Positions 37,800 through 47,477 of a stretch of DNA of 64,000 nucleotides are shown in pieces; position 1 is the first letter of the stretch, and the number at the start of each line of letters is the position of its first letter. The stretch is from Halarchaeum nitratireducens (GTDB lineage Archaea; Halobacteriota; Halobacteria; Halobacteriales; Halobacteriaceae): contig NZ_BMOQ01000001.1 of assembly GCF_014647155.1 (NCBI RefSeq), positions 186,001 through 250,000 of the forward strand, in the 5' to 3' direction. The notes beneath the pieces are model-generated. The model was not told the DNA's origin, did no database searches, and was given only the letters and a program-made list of their open reading frames with translations. The position numbers and the translations under genes were made by a program.

Positions 37800-39098
37800 A
37801 TGTACGACCGACTCAAGGGCTTCCGGGACTTCTACCCCGGCGAGATGCGCGCTCGGCGGCAGGCGATGGACGCCGTCGAGGACGCGGCCCGTCGCTACGG
37901 CTTCCGCGAGATCGGGACGCCGGCGCTCGAACGCGCGGAGATGTGGACGGACAAGTCGGGCGGCGACATCGTCACCGAACTCTACGACTTCGAGGACCAG
38001 GGCGGTCGACACGTCACGCTGACGCCCGAGCTGACGCCGACGGTGGCGCGGATGGTGGTGGCGAAACAGCAGGCGCTCAGTAAGCCGATCAAGTGGTACT
38101 CGACGCGCGACTTCTGGCGCTACGAGGAGCCCCAATCGGGTCGGAACCGGGAGTTCTACCAGACGAACGTCGACCTCTTCGGGTCCTCGGAGCCGGAGGC
38201 GGACGCTGAGGTGTTGGCGACGGCGGCGGACGCGCTCACCGCCCTCGGGCTGACGGGCGACGACTTTGAGTTCCGCGTGAGCCACCGCGACGTCCTCGGC
38301 GGCGTGCTGAACAGCTTCGACGCGGACGTTCAGACCCGAGACGCGATCCGGGTCGTGGACAAGCGCGCGAAGCTCGACTACGACGACTACGTCGATCGGC
38401 TCGCGGGCACGGGTCTCTCCGTCTCGCAGGCGGAGGCCTTCGACGACGTGATCGCGTCGAACGACCTCGACGAGCTGGTGGCCTTCGCGGACACGGAGCG
38501 CGTGACGGCAGCCGTCGAGAACCTCCGCGCGGTGCTCGCCGCGACCGAGGACTACGGGGTCCGCGACTACGTCGACGTCTCGCTGACGACGGCGCGCGGC
38601 CTCGATTACTACACGGGCGTCGTCTTCGAGTGCTTCGACGCCACGGGCGCGGTCGGTCGCTCCGTCTTCGGCGGCGGGCGCTACGACGACCTCATCGAGT
38701 CCTTCGGCGGCCAACCCACGCCCGCCGTCGGGTTCGCGACGGGCTACTCCACGCTCCCGCTGCTCTTGGAGCGCGCGGGCGTCTGGCCCGCCGAGGAGGT
38801 CCGCACGGACTACTACGTCCTGCAGGTCGGCGACGTCCGCGCGGAGGCCTCGCGCGTCGCCCGCGACCTCCGCGCGCGCGGCCACGTCGTCGAGACCGAC
38901 GTCTCGGGGCGCTCTTTCGGCTCGCAGATGAACTACGCGGACTCGATCAACGCCGAGACGGTCGTCATCGTCGGCGAGCGCGACCTCGCCGAGGGCAACG
39001 TCACGGTGAAAGACATGGCCTCGGGCGACCAGACCCAGGTCCCCATCGAGGAGTTCCCCGGCGAGCGCGACGAACCGCGGTACGACGACGTCGCGTAG
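37800..39098 (+). CDS. hisS: Histidyl-tRNA synthetase
   Basis: Class II synthetase, 432 residues. Motif 1 region KGFRDFYPGEMRARR, motif 2 STRDFWRYEEPQSGRNREFYQ, the histidine-specific loop ARGLDYYTGVVFE, and motif 3 GGGRYDDLIESFGG...VGFATGYS are all present. The C-terminal anticodon domain ends near EFPGERDEPRYDD. truA starts two bases after the stop, so the two RNA-acting enzymes are co-transcribed. Confidence 0.96.
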   Translation: MYDRLKGFRDFYPGEMRARRQAMDAVEDAARRYGFREIGTPALERAEMWTDKSGGDIVTELYDFEDQGGRHVTLTPELTPTVARMVVAKQQALSKPIKWYSTRDFWRYEEPQSGRNREFYQTNVDLFGSSEPEADAEVLATAADALTALGLTGDDFEFRVSHRDVLGGVLNSFDADVQTRDAIRVVDKRAKLDYDDYVDRLAGTGLSVSQAEAFDDVIASNDLDELVAFADTERVTAAVENLRAVLAATEDYGVRDYVDVSLTTARGLDYYTGVVFECFDATGAVGRSVFGGGRYDDLIESFGGQPTPAVGFATGYSTLPLLLERAGVWPAEEVRTDYYVLQVGDVRAEASRVARDLRARGHVVETDVSGRSFGSQMNYADSINAETVVIVGERDLAEGNVTVKDMASGDQTQVPIEEFPGERDEPRYDDVA

Positions 39099-39100
39099 GG

Positions 39101-39913
39101 ATGCGCCGCGCGTTCCGACTCGCCTACGACGGCCGGCCCTTCCACGGCTTCCAGCGCCAACCGGACGTCCCGACGGTGGCGGACGCGCTCTTGGACGCTC
39201 TCCGAGCGCACGGTGTCCTCGACGCGACCGCGGCCACGCCCCCCGGTTACGCGGCCGCGGGGCGGACGGACGCGGGCGTCTCCGCGCTCGCACAGACGGT
39301 CGCGTTCGACTGTCCGGCGTGGCTGACGCCGCGCGCGCTGAACGCCGAACTCCACGACGCCGTGTGGGCGTGGGCGCACGCCGACGTCCCCGACGGCTTC
39401 CACGCGACGCACGACGCCGTCGCGCGCGAGTACGTCTATCACCTCCACGCGCCGGACGCCGCGCTCGAACGCGCCCGTGACGCCGCCCGACGACTCTCCG
39501 GCGCGCACGACTTCCACAACCTGACGAGCGACGACACCGGAACGGAGCGCGACCTCACGCTGTCGGTCGCCCCCGACGGGGACTTCGTGGTCCTGCGGGC
39601 GCGCGCCGGCGGCTTCCCTCGGGGGTTCGTCCGCCGCGTCGCGTCGCTCGTCAGGGGCGTGGCGACGGGCGCGGCCTCGCCATCGAAAGTCGAGCGCGTC
39701 CTCGCCGCCGCCCCCCTCCCGGGCCCGGAGGGCGTCCCCGAAGCGCCGCCCGAGCCCCTCGTCCTCGCGGGCGTCGACTACGACGGACCGAGCTTCGAGC
39801 GCGACGAGCGCGCGGCCCGCGACACGCGCGCGTTCTTCGCCGACGAGCGCGCCACACGCCGCGCGCTCGCCCGCGTCGCGGGTACCGTCGTCGACGGCGT
39901 CGCGGGGCGGTGA
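39101..39913 (+). CDS. truA: tRNA pseudouridine synthase TruA
   Basis: Makes pseudouridine at tRNA positions 38-40. It has 270 residues with the catalytic aspartate D57 in AAGRTDAGVSA, RLAYDGRPFHGFQRQPD at the N terminus, and GFPRGFVRRVASLVRGV in the second domain. The reading frame is open upstream inside hisS, but the ATG at 39101 gives the family start two bases after the hisS stop. Confidence 0.95.
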   Translation: MRRAFRLAYDGRPFHGFQRQPDVPTVADALLDALRAHGVLDATAATPPGYAAAGRTDAGVSALAQTVAFDCPAWLTPRALNAELHDAVWAWAHADVPDGFHATHDAVAREYVYHLHAPDAALERARDAARRLSGAHDFHNLTSDDTGTERDLTLSVAPDGDFVVLRARAGGFPRGFVRRVASLVRGVATGAASPSKVERVLAAAPLPGPEGVPEAPPEPLVLAGVDYDGPSFERDERAARDTRAFFADERATRRALARVAGTVVDGVAGR

Positions 39914-39950
39914 GGAACGCTTAACAGCGCCGCGGTACCTGTGTTCGTCA

Positions 39951-41744
39951 ATGAGTACCGTCCCTGAGCGCGAGGAGATCGACGCGGCGGACAAGTGGGA
40001 TCTGGAGAGCGTCTACGACTCGGTCGAGGCGTGGGAGGACGACTTCGAGGCGGCGAAGGCGGGCATCGAGGAGCTACGCGAGTACGAGGGGCGCGTCGCC
40101 GGGGACGGCGAGACGCTCCTCGAGTTCCTGGAGGCCTACGAGGACGTCGCGCGGACCGTCTCGACGCTCTCGGCGTACGCCCGGATGCGCGCCGACGAGG
40201 ACACGCGCGATCAGGAGGCCCAAGCGCTGAAGTCCCGCGGCTCCGCGCTCGCTTCGAAACTCTCCTCGGCCACGTCCTTTCTCGAACCCGAACTGCAGTC
40301 GCTCGATCGGGACGAACTCGACCGGATGGTCGACGCGACCGACGGCCTCGAACTCTACGAGCACTACCTCGACGACGTCTTCCGGATGAAGGCGCACACG
40401 CGCTCGGCGGAGGTCGAGGCGGTCATCTCGGAGTTCGGCGAGGTGCTCGGCGCGCCCGGCGAAGTGTACGGGATGCTCACGAACGCCGACTTGGAGTTCC
40501 CGACGGTCGAAGGGCCCGACGGCGAGGACGTGACGATCACGCAGGCGAACCTCACGACGCTCCTCCAGGAACGCGATCGGGCGTTCAGGCGAACGGTCCA
40601 CGAGTCGTTCTACGACCGGATCTCGGAGGTGCGCAACACGATCGGTTCCTCGCTGCAGTACTCGACGAAGGCGGACGTCAAACGCGCGCAGGTGCGCGGG
40701 TACGACACGGCCCGCGAGGCGGCGCTCGACGGCCCGAACATCCCCGTCGAGGTGTACGACAACCTCGTGGAGACGGTGCGGGAGAACCGCGACGCGCTCC
40801 ACCGCCACGCGGAGTTGAAACGCCGGGCGCTCGACGTCGACGAACTGGAGATGTGGGACCTCTACATGCCGCTGACGGACGCCGAGGAGCCCGAAATCGA
40901 CTACGAGACGGCCTGCGACTACGTCGTCGACGCCGTCGCGCCGCTCGGCGAGGACTACCAGGAGCGCGTCGCCGACGGCCTCGACTCGGGGTGGGTGGAC
41001 GTCTACGAGAACAAGGGGAAGCGCTCGGGGGCGTACTCCGGCGGGACGTACGACACCCAGCCGTTCATCCTCATGAACTACCAGGGCGATCTCGACTCCG
41101 TGTACACGCTCGCGCACGAACTCGGCCACTCGCTCCACAGCCAGCTGTCGAGCGAGCACCAGCCGTACGTCTACAACGACTACGAGATCTTCGTCGCCGA
41201 GGTCGCCTCCACCGTCAACGAGAGCCTGCTGACGCACTACCTGCTGGAACACACCGACGATCCGGCGCTGCGCGCGCACGTGCTCGATCAGTACCTCGAA
41301 CGCTTCCGCTCGACGCTGTTCCGACAGACGCTGTTCGCGGACTTCGAGCACACCATCCACGCGATGGAGGAGCGCGGCGAGCCGCTGACGCCGGACGCCC
41401 TCGACGAGGCCTACGGCGACCTGAAACGCGAGTTCTACGAGCCGGCGCACGTTGACGACCGCATCGCCCGCGAGTGGATGCGCATCCCCCACTTCTACTA
41501 CAGCTACTACGTCTACCAGTACAGCACGGGGATCAGCGCCGCGGTCGCGCTCACGCGGGACATCCTCGCGGACGACGGGGACGCCGCGGAGGCGTACGTC
41601 GACTTCCTCACCCGCGGCTCGACGGCGTATCCGCTCGAACTGCTGCAGGACGCCGGCGTCGACATGTCCTCGCCGGCCCCCATCGAGTCCGCCATCGACG
41701 TCTACCGCGACTATCTCGACCGCGCGGAGGACCTCCTGCTCTGA
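39951..41744 (+). CDS. pepF: Oligoendopeptidase F (M3 family)
   Basis: Zinc endopeptidase degrading cytoplasmic oligopeptides. It has 597 residues. The catalytic HELGHS starts at about H389 within TLAHELGHSLHSQLS, and the downstream third ligand glutamate lies in YEIFVAEVASTVNESLL. The last 80 residues (HFYYSYYVYQYSTGISAAVAL) are typical. Starts 37 bases after truA; could belong to the hisS-truA transcript. Confidence 0.95.
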   Translation: MSTVPEREEIDAADKWDLESVYDSVEAWEDDFEAAKAGIEELREYEGRVAGDGETLLEFLEAYEDVARTVSTLSAYARMRADEDTRDQEAQALKSRGSALASKLSSATSFLEPELQSLDRDELDRMVDATDGLELYEHYLDDVFRMKAHTRSAEVEAVISEFGEVLGAPGEVYGMLTNADLEFPTVEGPDGEDVTITQANLTTLLQERDRAFRRTVHESFYDRISEVRNTIGSSLQYSTKADVKRAQVRGYDTAREAALDGPNIPVEVYDNLVETVRENRDALHRHAELKRRALDVDELEMWDLYMPLTDAEEPEIDYETACDYVVDAVAPLGEDYQERVADGLDSGWVDVYENKGKRSGAYSGGTYDTQPFILMNYQGDLDSVYTLAHELGHSLHSQLSSEHQPYVYNDYEIFVAEVASTVNESLLTHYLLEHTDDPALRAHVLDQYLERFRSTLFRQTLFADFEHTIHAMEERGEPLTPDALDEAYGDLKREFYEPAHVDDRIAREWMRIPHFYYSYYVYQYSTGISAAVALTRDILADDGDAAEAYVDFLTRGSTAYPLELLQDAGVDMSSPAPIESAIDVYRDYLDRAEDLLL

Positions 41745-41816
41745 GGGACAGGGACGCCGCGGGTGTGCCCGTGACCCAAAGGGACTTCTTTATGCGGTGC
41801 TTATCGCGGCCAACGG

Positions 41817-43043
41817 ATGTCTCGTAGCCCTACTCTCCCCGACCGGCCGACGCTCGAGCTCGATCCCGAATCGAGCCCGGAAGAGCGGTTGGCGGCGCTC
41901 AGAGACCACCTCCGCCAGCTGGTCGACGTCAACGACCAGCTCGAAGAGCAGCTGTCTGCGGTCCGAGACCACCGCGCCGACCTCCGCGAGGAGGTCGACG
42001 ACCTCCAGCGCGAGAACGAGACGCTGAAGACGGCGTCGCTCTACCTCGCCACCGTCGAGGACCTCTCCGAGGACGGCGCCGTGGTGAAACAGCACGGGAA
42101 CAACCAGGAGGTCCTGACGGACGTCTCCGATCGGACCCGCGAGCGCGTCGAGGTCGGCGACCGCGTCACGATCAACGACTCGTTCAGCATTCAGGACGTC
42201 CTCGACGACGAGACGGACGCCCGCGCGCAGGCGATGGAGGTCGATCAGTCGCCCTCCGTCGAGTACGCGGACATCGGGGGTCTCGACGAGGAGCTCCGCG
42301 AAGTACGCGAAGCCGTCGAGGACCCGCTCGTCAACCCCGAGCAGTTCGACGTCGTCGGCGTCGAGCCGCCAAGCGGCGTCCTCCTCCACGGCCCGCCGGG
42401 TACGGGGAAGACGATGATGGCGAAGGCCGTCGCCAACGAGACGGACGCGACGTTCATCAAGATGGCCGGCAGCGAGCTCGTCCAGAAGTTCATCGGCGAG
42501 GGCTCTCGGCTGGTCCGCGACCTCTTCGACCTCGCGGAGCAGGAGGAGCCCGCGATCCTCTTCATCGACGAGATCGACGCCGTCGCCGCCGAGCGCACGG
42601 ACTCGAAGACCTCCGGGGACGCAGAGGTCCAGCGGACGATGATGCAGCTCCTCAACGAGATGGACGGCTTCGACGAACGCGGCGACGTCCGCATCATCGC
42701 CGCCACCAACCGCTTCGACATGCTCGACTCGGCCATCCTCCGCCCGGGCCGCTTCGATCGCCTCATCGAGGTGCCCGAGCCCGACCTCGCGGCCCGCGAA
42801 CGCATCCTCGACATCCACACCCGCGGGATGAACCTCGCGGAGGCCGTCGACTACGCGGCGCTCGCGCGCGACACCGAGGGCTTCAGCGGCGCGGAGCTCG
42901 AATCCCTCACCACCGAGGCCGGCATGTTCGCCATCCGCGACGGCCGCGAGACCGTCACGATGGCGGACTTCGAGGACGCCCTGGCGAAGATCCAGCGCGA
43001 GGAGGAGAACGGGACGCCGGGGTACGCCGCGTACGTCCAGTAA
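41817..43043 (+). CDS. pan: Proteasome-activating nucleotidase PAN
   Basis: Hexameric AAA+ unfoldase that feeds the archaeal 20S proteasome. It has 408 residues: N-terminal coiled coil (about 20-75), OB domain, and AAA+ core with GPPGTGKT at about 192-199, FIDEIDA Walker B, and the RPGRFDR arginine-finger segment. The C terminus is AAYVQ, so the tyrosine is third from last, not penultimate as in the classic HbYX docking motif. Haloarchaea commonly have two PAN paralogues. Confidence 0.96.
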   Translation: MSRSPTLPDRPTLELDPESSPEERLAALRDHLRQLVDVNDQLEEQLSAVRDHRADLREEVDDLQRENETLKTASLYLATVEDLSEDGAVVKQHGNNQEVLTDVSDRTRERVEVGDRVTINDSFSIQDVLDDETDARAQAMEVDQSPSVEYADIGGLDEELREVREAVEDPLVNPEQFDVVGVEPPSGVLLHGPPGTGKTMMAKAVANETDATFIKMAGSELVQKFIGEGSRLVRDLFDLAEQEEPAILFIDEIDAVAAERTDSKTSGDAEVQRTMMQLLNEMDGFDERGDVRIIAATNRFDMLDSAILRPGRFDRLIEVPEPDLAARERILDIHTRGMNLAEAVDYAALARDTEGFSGAELESLTTEAGMFAIRDGRETVTMADFEDALAKIQREEENGTPGYAAYVQ

Positions 43044-43093
43044 CGCGCCCTCGGATCGACACTTCTTCACCCGCCTCGCTCGGTAGATACCTC

Positions 43094-43570
43094 ATGGCTA
43101 CGATACGCGTCGTCTGGGGGACGGGCACGGCTCCCACGGCGATGGCCGCCTACGACGCGGCGCTCGCCGACGCGAACGTCCACAACTACAACCTCGTCGC
43201 CGTCTCTTCCGTGATTCCGGCCACCGCGACCGTGGCGGCCGTCGGTACCGCGCCCGACCTCGGGCCGCCGGGCGAACGCCTGACGGTCGTGGAGGCGCAC
43301 GCGAACGCCGCGGGCCCGCGTCACGTCTCCGCGGGGCTCGGGTGGTCGCGCGAACCGGGCGGTCCGGGGCTTTTCTACGAAGTCGCGGACGAGACCGACC
43401 CCGACGACGTCGCGACGCGGGTGCGCGCCGGCCTCGAGGCGGGGCGCGAACTGCGCGACTGGGAGTTCGAGGGCGAGCACGTCGAGACGGCGACGGTCAG
43501 GGCCGACGCGGGCGAGTACGCCGCGGCGGTCGTCGTCGCCTGCTACGGCGCGAGCGACCCCATCCTCTGA
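43094..43570 (+). CDS. pdaD: Pyruvoyl-dependent arginine decarboxylase
   Basis: Makes agmatine from arginine, used for polyamines and for agmatidine in tRNA-Ile. It has 158 residues. The self-cleavage site lies in NLVAVSSVIPA, with the serine pair S38-S39; the second serine becomes the pyruvoyl group. GTGTAPT near the N terminus and LFYEVADE are also conserved. It follows pan after 50 bases with its own weak box, and DUF5811 comes next on the same strand. Confidence 0.93.
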   Translation: MATIRVVWGTGTAPTAMAAYDAALADANVHNYNLVAVSSVIPATATVAAVGTAPDLGPPGERLTVVEAHANAAGPRHVSAGLGWSREPGGPGLFYEVADETDPDDVATRVRAGLEAGRELRDWEFEGEHVETATVRADAGEYAAAVVVACYGASDPIL

Positions 43571-43611
43571 GGGGCGAAGGCCTTTCAACCGCGTAGCCCC
43601 TGGTCGTGGGT

Positions 43612-43992
43612 ATGAACGGCAACACGCCGTACGCCGGACCGGGCGGGAACCCGACGGACGACGACGAGGCGGCGTTGACGCCGGAGCAGCGCCGGGCGCT
43701 CCGCGACAGCCTCGCGCGGATCGCCGCCGAGACCCGGCAGTACCTCCCCGACGAGTACGTCGTCGGAGCGGAGATCGGGCAGAGCCAACAGGGCACGCGC
43801 GCGACGGTCGCCGTCCGGCCGCCCGCCGGGAACCCCGTCAGCGCCGGGTTCACGCCCGAGTTCGGCGACGGCGACTCCGACCTCGTGCCCGCGGAGGAAC
43901 GCGCGGAGGTCGCACGGGGCCTCGCCGCGTCCGCCGCGCTCCAGGTGAAACAGGCGTTCCGCAAGCGCTCGGACGATCCGATCGCGAAGTAA
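43612..43992 (+). CDS. DUF5811-like haloarchaeal protein
   Basis: A 126-residue protein beginning MNGNTPYAGPGGNPTDDDE, followed by LTPEQRRALRDSLARIAAET, LPDEYVVGAEIG, ATVAVRPPAGNPVSAGF and a C-terminal helix ALQVKQAFRKR. It matches my recollection of DUF5811. Function unknown. The ATG at 43612 is preferred to the GTG two codons upstream. Its stop directly abuts the convergent small membrane-protein gene. Confidence 0.82.
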   Translation: MNGNTPYAGPGGNPTDDDEAALTPEQRRALRDSLARIAAETRQYLPDEYVVGAEIGQSQQGTRATVAVRPPAGNPVSAGFTPEFGDGDSDLVPAEERAEVARGLAASAALQVKQAFRKRSDDPIAK

Positions 43993-44235
43993 TCAGCTCG
44001 GCCGCCCACCGCCCCCGCGCTCGATCGGGGGATCGCCGAAGATCGCGTAGCCGAGCGCACAGAGCGCGCCGACGCTCCCGGCCGTCACGCCGGTCGAGGC
44101 GTCGATCCCGGTCGCCAACGCGGCGACCGATCCCGCGAGGAATGCGAGCGGGATCGCGGCCAGAACGAGATCGTAGCGCGTCGCCATCGGTTCGCTCGCG
44201 GTGCGCTCGATGGGGCGTGGTTCGTCGCTCGGCAT
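43993..44235 (-). CDS. Small two-helix membrane protein
   Basis: An 80-residue protein with a polar N terminus of about 20 residues, then two hydrophobic stretches (LVLAAIPLAFLAGSVAALAT and VTAGSVGALCALGYAIF) joined by a short loop, and a Gly/Arg-rich tail. Probably an inner-membrane protein of two helices. I do not recognise a named family. It overlaps nothing and abuts the end of the convergent DUF5811-like gene. Codon use is like its neighbours. Confidence 0.75.
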   Translation of the reverse strand: MPSDEPRPIERTASEPMATRYDLVLAAIPLAFLAGSVAALATGIDASTGVTAGSVGALCALGYAIFGDPPIERGGGGRPS

Positions 44236-44296
44236 ACCTATCCGGAGAACCGTACGGCCGCCGCGTTCGAAAACGTTACGGCGGCTGTCCGGTCAC

Positions 44297-46093
44297 TTAC
44301 TTCCCCCAGAAGGGGTCGCGTTTGCGCTGCGTTTCGAGGTACTGGTGGAGCGCTTCGCGTTCGTCCGCCGGAATCTCCTCTAAGAGCTCCTGTTCGAGGA
44401 CCTTCGCGTGCTTCTCGGGGAGGTCGACCCAGAGCTCGTCGCCCTCGTCGATGCCGCGGCCGACGGTGGGGCCGTCGATGCTGACGGCGACCTCGTTGCC
44501 GGCGCGGACCTCGTCGACGTCCTCGCCCTGGTCTTGGATGCCCTTCACGACGCCGACGCGCTCGATCTCGTTGCCGTCGAAGTAGCCCACGGGCGTGTTG
44601 CGCTTGAGGGTGCCCGAGAGGACTTCGACGCCGACGACGGCTGGGTCGGACTGACGAAAGACGTGATCCGAGAGAATACGGAAGCGCGCGGGGCGCATCA
44701 CGTTCTCGAAGACGGCCTCCTTCTGCCGGCGTTCGATGTCCTCGACGAACGCCTCGTACTCCTCGACGAGCTGGTAGATGACGTCGCTGCGGAACACCTC
44801 GACGTCGTCCTGTTCGGCGCGGTCGGCGGCGTCGCCGAGCGTGTCGACGTTGAAGCCGAGGATGGCGCGGTACTCCTCCTCCTCGACGGTGGTCGCCATC
44901 GCCACGTCGCGCGGGGCGATGTCGCCGACCTCGGCGCGCATGATCGGGATCTCGGCCTCCTCCAGGGCGTTCGCCATCGCCTCTAAGCTCCCGAGGGTGT
45001 CGGCCTTCACGACGACGCCCTCCTCGCCGGTGTCGACGGCGACTTCGGCGAGCTCCGCTTGGACCTCCGCGATGACGTCGTCGAGGTCGCGCCCGCGGAC
45101 GGCGCGGATCGGCGCGCCCGCGATGGCGTCGTCGAGGTCCGGGGCGGCGATCTTCACGCCGGCGGCGGCCGCGATCTCGTCCACCTTCTCGAAGCGGCTC
45201 TCCGTGCGGATCTCCGCGAGCGGCCGGGGTTTGAGGAGCGCCCGGACGTCCGTGACGATGGGTCCGTTGACCCCGCCGACGACGACCGTGTCGTCAGCCC
45301 GAACGGTGCCGTCGTAGAGGATGACGTCGAGCGTCGTCCCGAAGCCCTGTTCGTCCTTGACTTCGAGGACGGTCCCGGCGCCCGGCCCCCGCACGTCGAT
45401 CTCCATGTCCTCTTTCATGTAGCGCTGAGCGAGGCCCATGAGGACGGTGAGCAGGTCCGGGATGCCCTCGCCGGTCATCGCCGAGACGGGCACGACGCCG
45501 ACGTTCGAGCGGAAGTCCTGGACGCGCCAGTAGAAGTCGGAGGTGAACCCGGCGTCGGAGAGCTCGCCGATGATCTCGTAGAGCTTCTCGTTGAACTGCT
45601 GTTCGACGCGGTCGCTCTGGGCGTCGAGGGTCTGTTGGATCGGGGCGTCCTCGTGGACCTGCCAGCCCGGGATCGTGTCGACCTTGTTCGCGGCGACGAC
45701 GAACGGCGTCTGCGAGTCCGCGAGGATCTTGATCGCTTCTTCCGTTTGGGGTTGGAACCCGTCGTTCACGTCGACGACGAGGATGGCGATGTCCGCGAGC
45801 GCGCCGCCGCGCGAGCGCAGCGTGGTGAACGAGTGGTGGCCCGGCGTGTCGATGAAGAGCAGTCCGGGGAGGTCGAACTCCGTGGGGTCGACCAGGCTGC
45901 CCGCGACCTCGCTCACGACGTCGAGCGGGACGGCGGTCGCGCCGATGTGCTGCGTGATGGCGCCCGCCTCCCCCTCGATGACGGTGGACCCTCGAATCTT
46001 GTCCAGCAGGCTGGTCTTCCCGTGATCGACGTGCCCGAGAACGGCGACGATGGGGGTTCTGAGTCCCCCGTGCTGTTGTGTATCTCCCGACAT
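44297..46093 (-). CDS. infB: Translation initiation factor aIF5B (IF-2)
   Basis: Ribosome-dependent GTPase promoting subunit joining and initiator tRNA binding. It has 598 residues. P-loop GHVDHGKTS is near residue 20, followed by DTPGHHSFTTLRSRGGALADIA, NKVD, and the long linker to domains II-IV (LSGTLKRNTPVGYF in domain IV). No intein interrupts the P-loop or switch regions. Single gene; TATA-like boxes lie in the 72-bp gap with the EamA gene upstream. Confidence 0.96.
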   Translation of the reverse strand: MSGDTQQHGGLRTPIVAVLGHVDHGKTSLLDKIRGSTVIEGEAGAITQHIGATAVPLDVVSEVAGSLVDPTEFDLPGLLFIDTPGHHSFTTLRSRGGALADIAILVVDVNDGFQPQTEEAIKILADSQTPFVVAANKVDTIPGWQVHEDAPIQQTLDAQSDRVEQQFNEKLYEIIGELSDAGFTSDFYWRVQDFRSNVGVVPVSAMTGEGIPDLLTVLMGLAQRYMKEDMEIDVRGPGAGTVLEVKDEQGFGTTLDVILYDGTVRADDTVVVGGVNGPIVTDVRALLKPRPLAEIRTESRFEKVDEIAAAAGVKIAAPDLDDAIAGAPIRAVRGRDLDDVIAEVQAELAEVAVDTGEEGVVVKADTLGSLEAMANALEEAEIPIMRAEVGDIAPRDVAMATTVEEEEYRAILGFNVDTLGDAADRAEQDDVEVFRSDVIYQLVEEYEAFVEDIERRQKEAVFENVMRPARFRILSDHVFRQSDPAVVGVEVLSGTLKRNTPVGYFDGNEIERVGVVKGIQDQGEDVDEVRAGNEVAVSIDGPTVGRGIDEGDELWVDLPEKHAKVLEQELLEEIPADEREALHQYLETQRKRDPFWGK

Positions 46094-46165
46094 TGAAACC
46101 CACGCCAGAACGGCTGTTATCCGAAATCAGCAGATAGGGACAGGTAAATCCCCCGATCGGTCCCG

Positions 46166-47056
46166 TCACCCGCGCACGACGAGTGCGGCCCCGGCGACGA
46201 CGAGGACCGCCGCGACGCCGAGTCGCGGCGTCACGCGCTCCTCGCGCTGGAGGAAGAGCGCCGCGCCCGCGACGACGAACAGCGTGCTGACGCCGAGCAG
46301 GGGCGTGACGACGGCGACGGGCGCCCGATCGAGCGCCGCGTAGTACGCCCCGAGGTACCCGGTGTTGGCGACGCTCGCCGCGAGAAGCCACCGGTTCGCG
46401 CGCGGTCGCCACGCGGCTCCATCGCGCCACCGCCGCCACGCGACGTACGACACGTAGCCGAGCGACGCGGCGACGACGCGCACGGTGAGGCCGACGAGCG
46501 GCGTCGTCCCGGTCGCCAGCCCCAGTTTGGTGAAGATCGGATCGACGCCGAGGAAGAGCGCGGCAGCGAGCGGATAGGCGAGAGCCGCCCGGAGTCGGCG
46601 GCCGGACGCGGTCGTCGCCGTCGCCCGCGAGTCGACGGCGACGACCGCGCCGCCGAGGACGAGGAGCGCGACGCCCGCGGCGAGCGTGAGCGTGAGCGAC
46701 TCGCCGAGCGCGACCACCGCGACGCCGGCGGCGAAGACCGGAAAGAGCGCCTTCAGCGGTTCGGCGCGGCTGGCGCCGAGGCGTGCGATCCCGGTGAAGT
46801 AACAGAAGCGCGCGACGAGCGAGCCGAGGAGGCCGGCGACGGCGAACGCCGCGACGGCGCCCGGGGTGAGTCGGTAGTCCGGGTACGCGACGACGCCCGC
46901 GACGGGGACGAGGACGAGGAGGTTGACGCCGAACATCGCCGCGACGACGTCCGTGACGCGGTGCGTCTTCGTGCCGAGCCGGACCGCGAGGCTCTGGACG
47001 GCGAGGCAGAGCGCGCCCAGCACCGCGAACGCGGCGCCGATGAGGGTGTCGGACAT
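46166..47056 (-). CDS. EamA-family (DMT) transporter
   Basis: A 296-residue ten-helix membrane protein with duplicated EamA domains. The first starts LIGAAFAVLGALCLAVQSLAVRLG split by a charged turn; the junction lies around DSRATATTASGRRLRAAL; the second has PLVGLTVRVVAASLGYV and ends VTPRLGVAAVLVVAGAALVV. Substrate unknown. It is distinct from the EamA protein at 36879, with low visible similarity between the two. Confidence 0.88.
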   Translation of the reverse strand: MSDTLIGAAFAVLGALCLAVQSLAVRLGTKTHRVTDVVAAMFGVNLLVLVPVAGVVAYPDYRLTPGAVAAFAVAGLLGSLVARFCYFTGIARLGASRAEPLKALFPVFAAGVAVVALGESLTLTLAAGVALLVLGGAVVAVDSRATATTASGRRLRAALAYPLAAALFLGVDPIFTKLGLATGTTPLVGLTVRVVAASLGYVSYVAWRRWRDGAAWRPRANRWLLAASVANTGYLGAYYAALDRAPVAVVTPLLGVSTLFVVAGAALFLQREERVTPRLGVAAVLVVAGAALVVRG

Positions 47057-47231
47057 CCGGGCGGACGTCCGTAGTGGCGGTGCTTAACGCTCGTGGACGA
47101 GGACGCCCGCGCGGTAGTCGGCGTCGTCCCGGCGTCGATGCGAGACGCCGCGCGCCGGTCCGGTGTCCCCGGCACGCGACGGACGCGCCGGTGTGGAGGT
47201 TTTAAGACGAACCCCGGCGACAGACACGGGT

Positions 47232-47477
47232 ATGGCCGACATCCTCGCTGAGAACCTCTCCGGGAAGGCAGTCATGGGATCGGACGGGACCGAACTCGGG
47301 ATGCTGTACAACATCACGATGAACCTCAAGAGCGGGGCGCTCGCGGACCTGCTCGTCGAGCAGACGGAGGAGACGAACCAGATCGACCTCGACTTCCCGA
47401 CGGACGACCACGGGCGCTATCGAATCCCCGTCGGACGCGTGCAGGCGGTCAAGGACTACATCGTCATCGATCGCTAG
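47232..47477 (+). CDS. PRC-barrel domain protein
   Basis: An 81-residue single PRC-barrel: NLSGKAVMGSDGTELGMLYNI, then GALADLLVEQ, then RIPVGRVQAVKDYIVID. The domain also occurs in the ribosome-maturation factor RimM. The stop shares its last base with the GTG start of nob1, so it is translationally coupled to an rRNA-processing nuclease. A role in ribosome assembly is a fair inference. The ATG at 47232 is used. Confidence 0.92.
   Translation: MADILAENLSGKAVMGSDGTELGMLYNITMNLKSGALADLLVEQTEETNQIDLDFPTDDHGRYRIPVGRVQAVKDYIVIDR

Noticed and set aside
36159-39293. 1044-codon minus-strand frame over pdcd5, EamA and hisS
   Set aside because: Extremely Arg-rich with no motif, while the plus strand has three clear genes.
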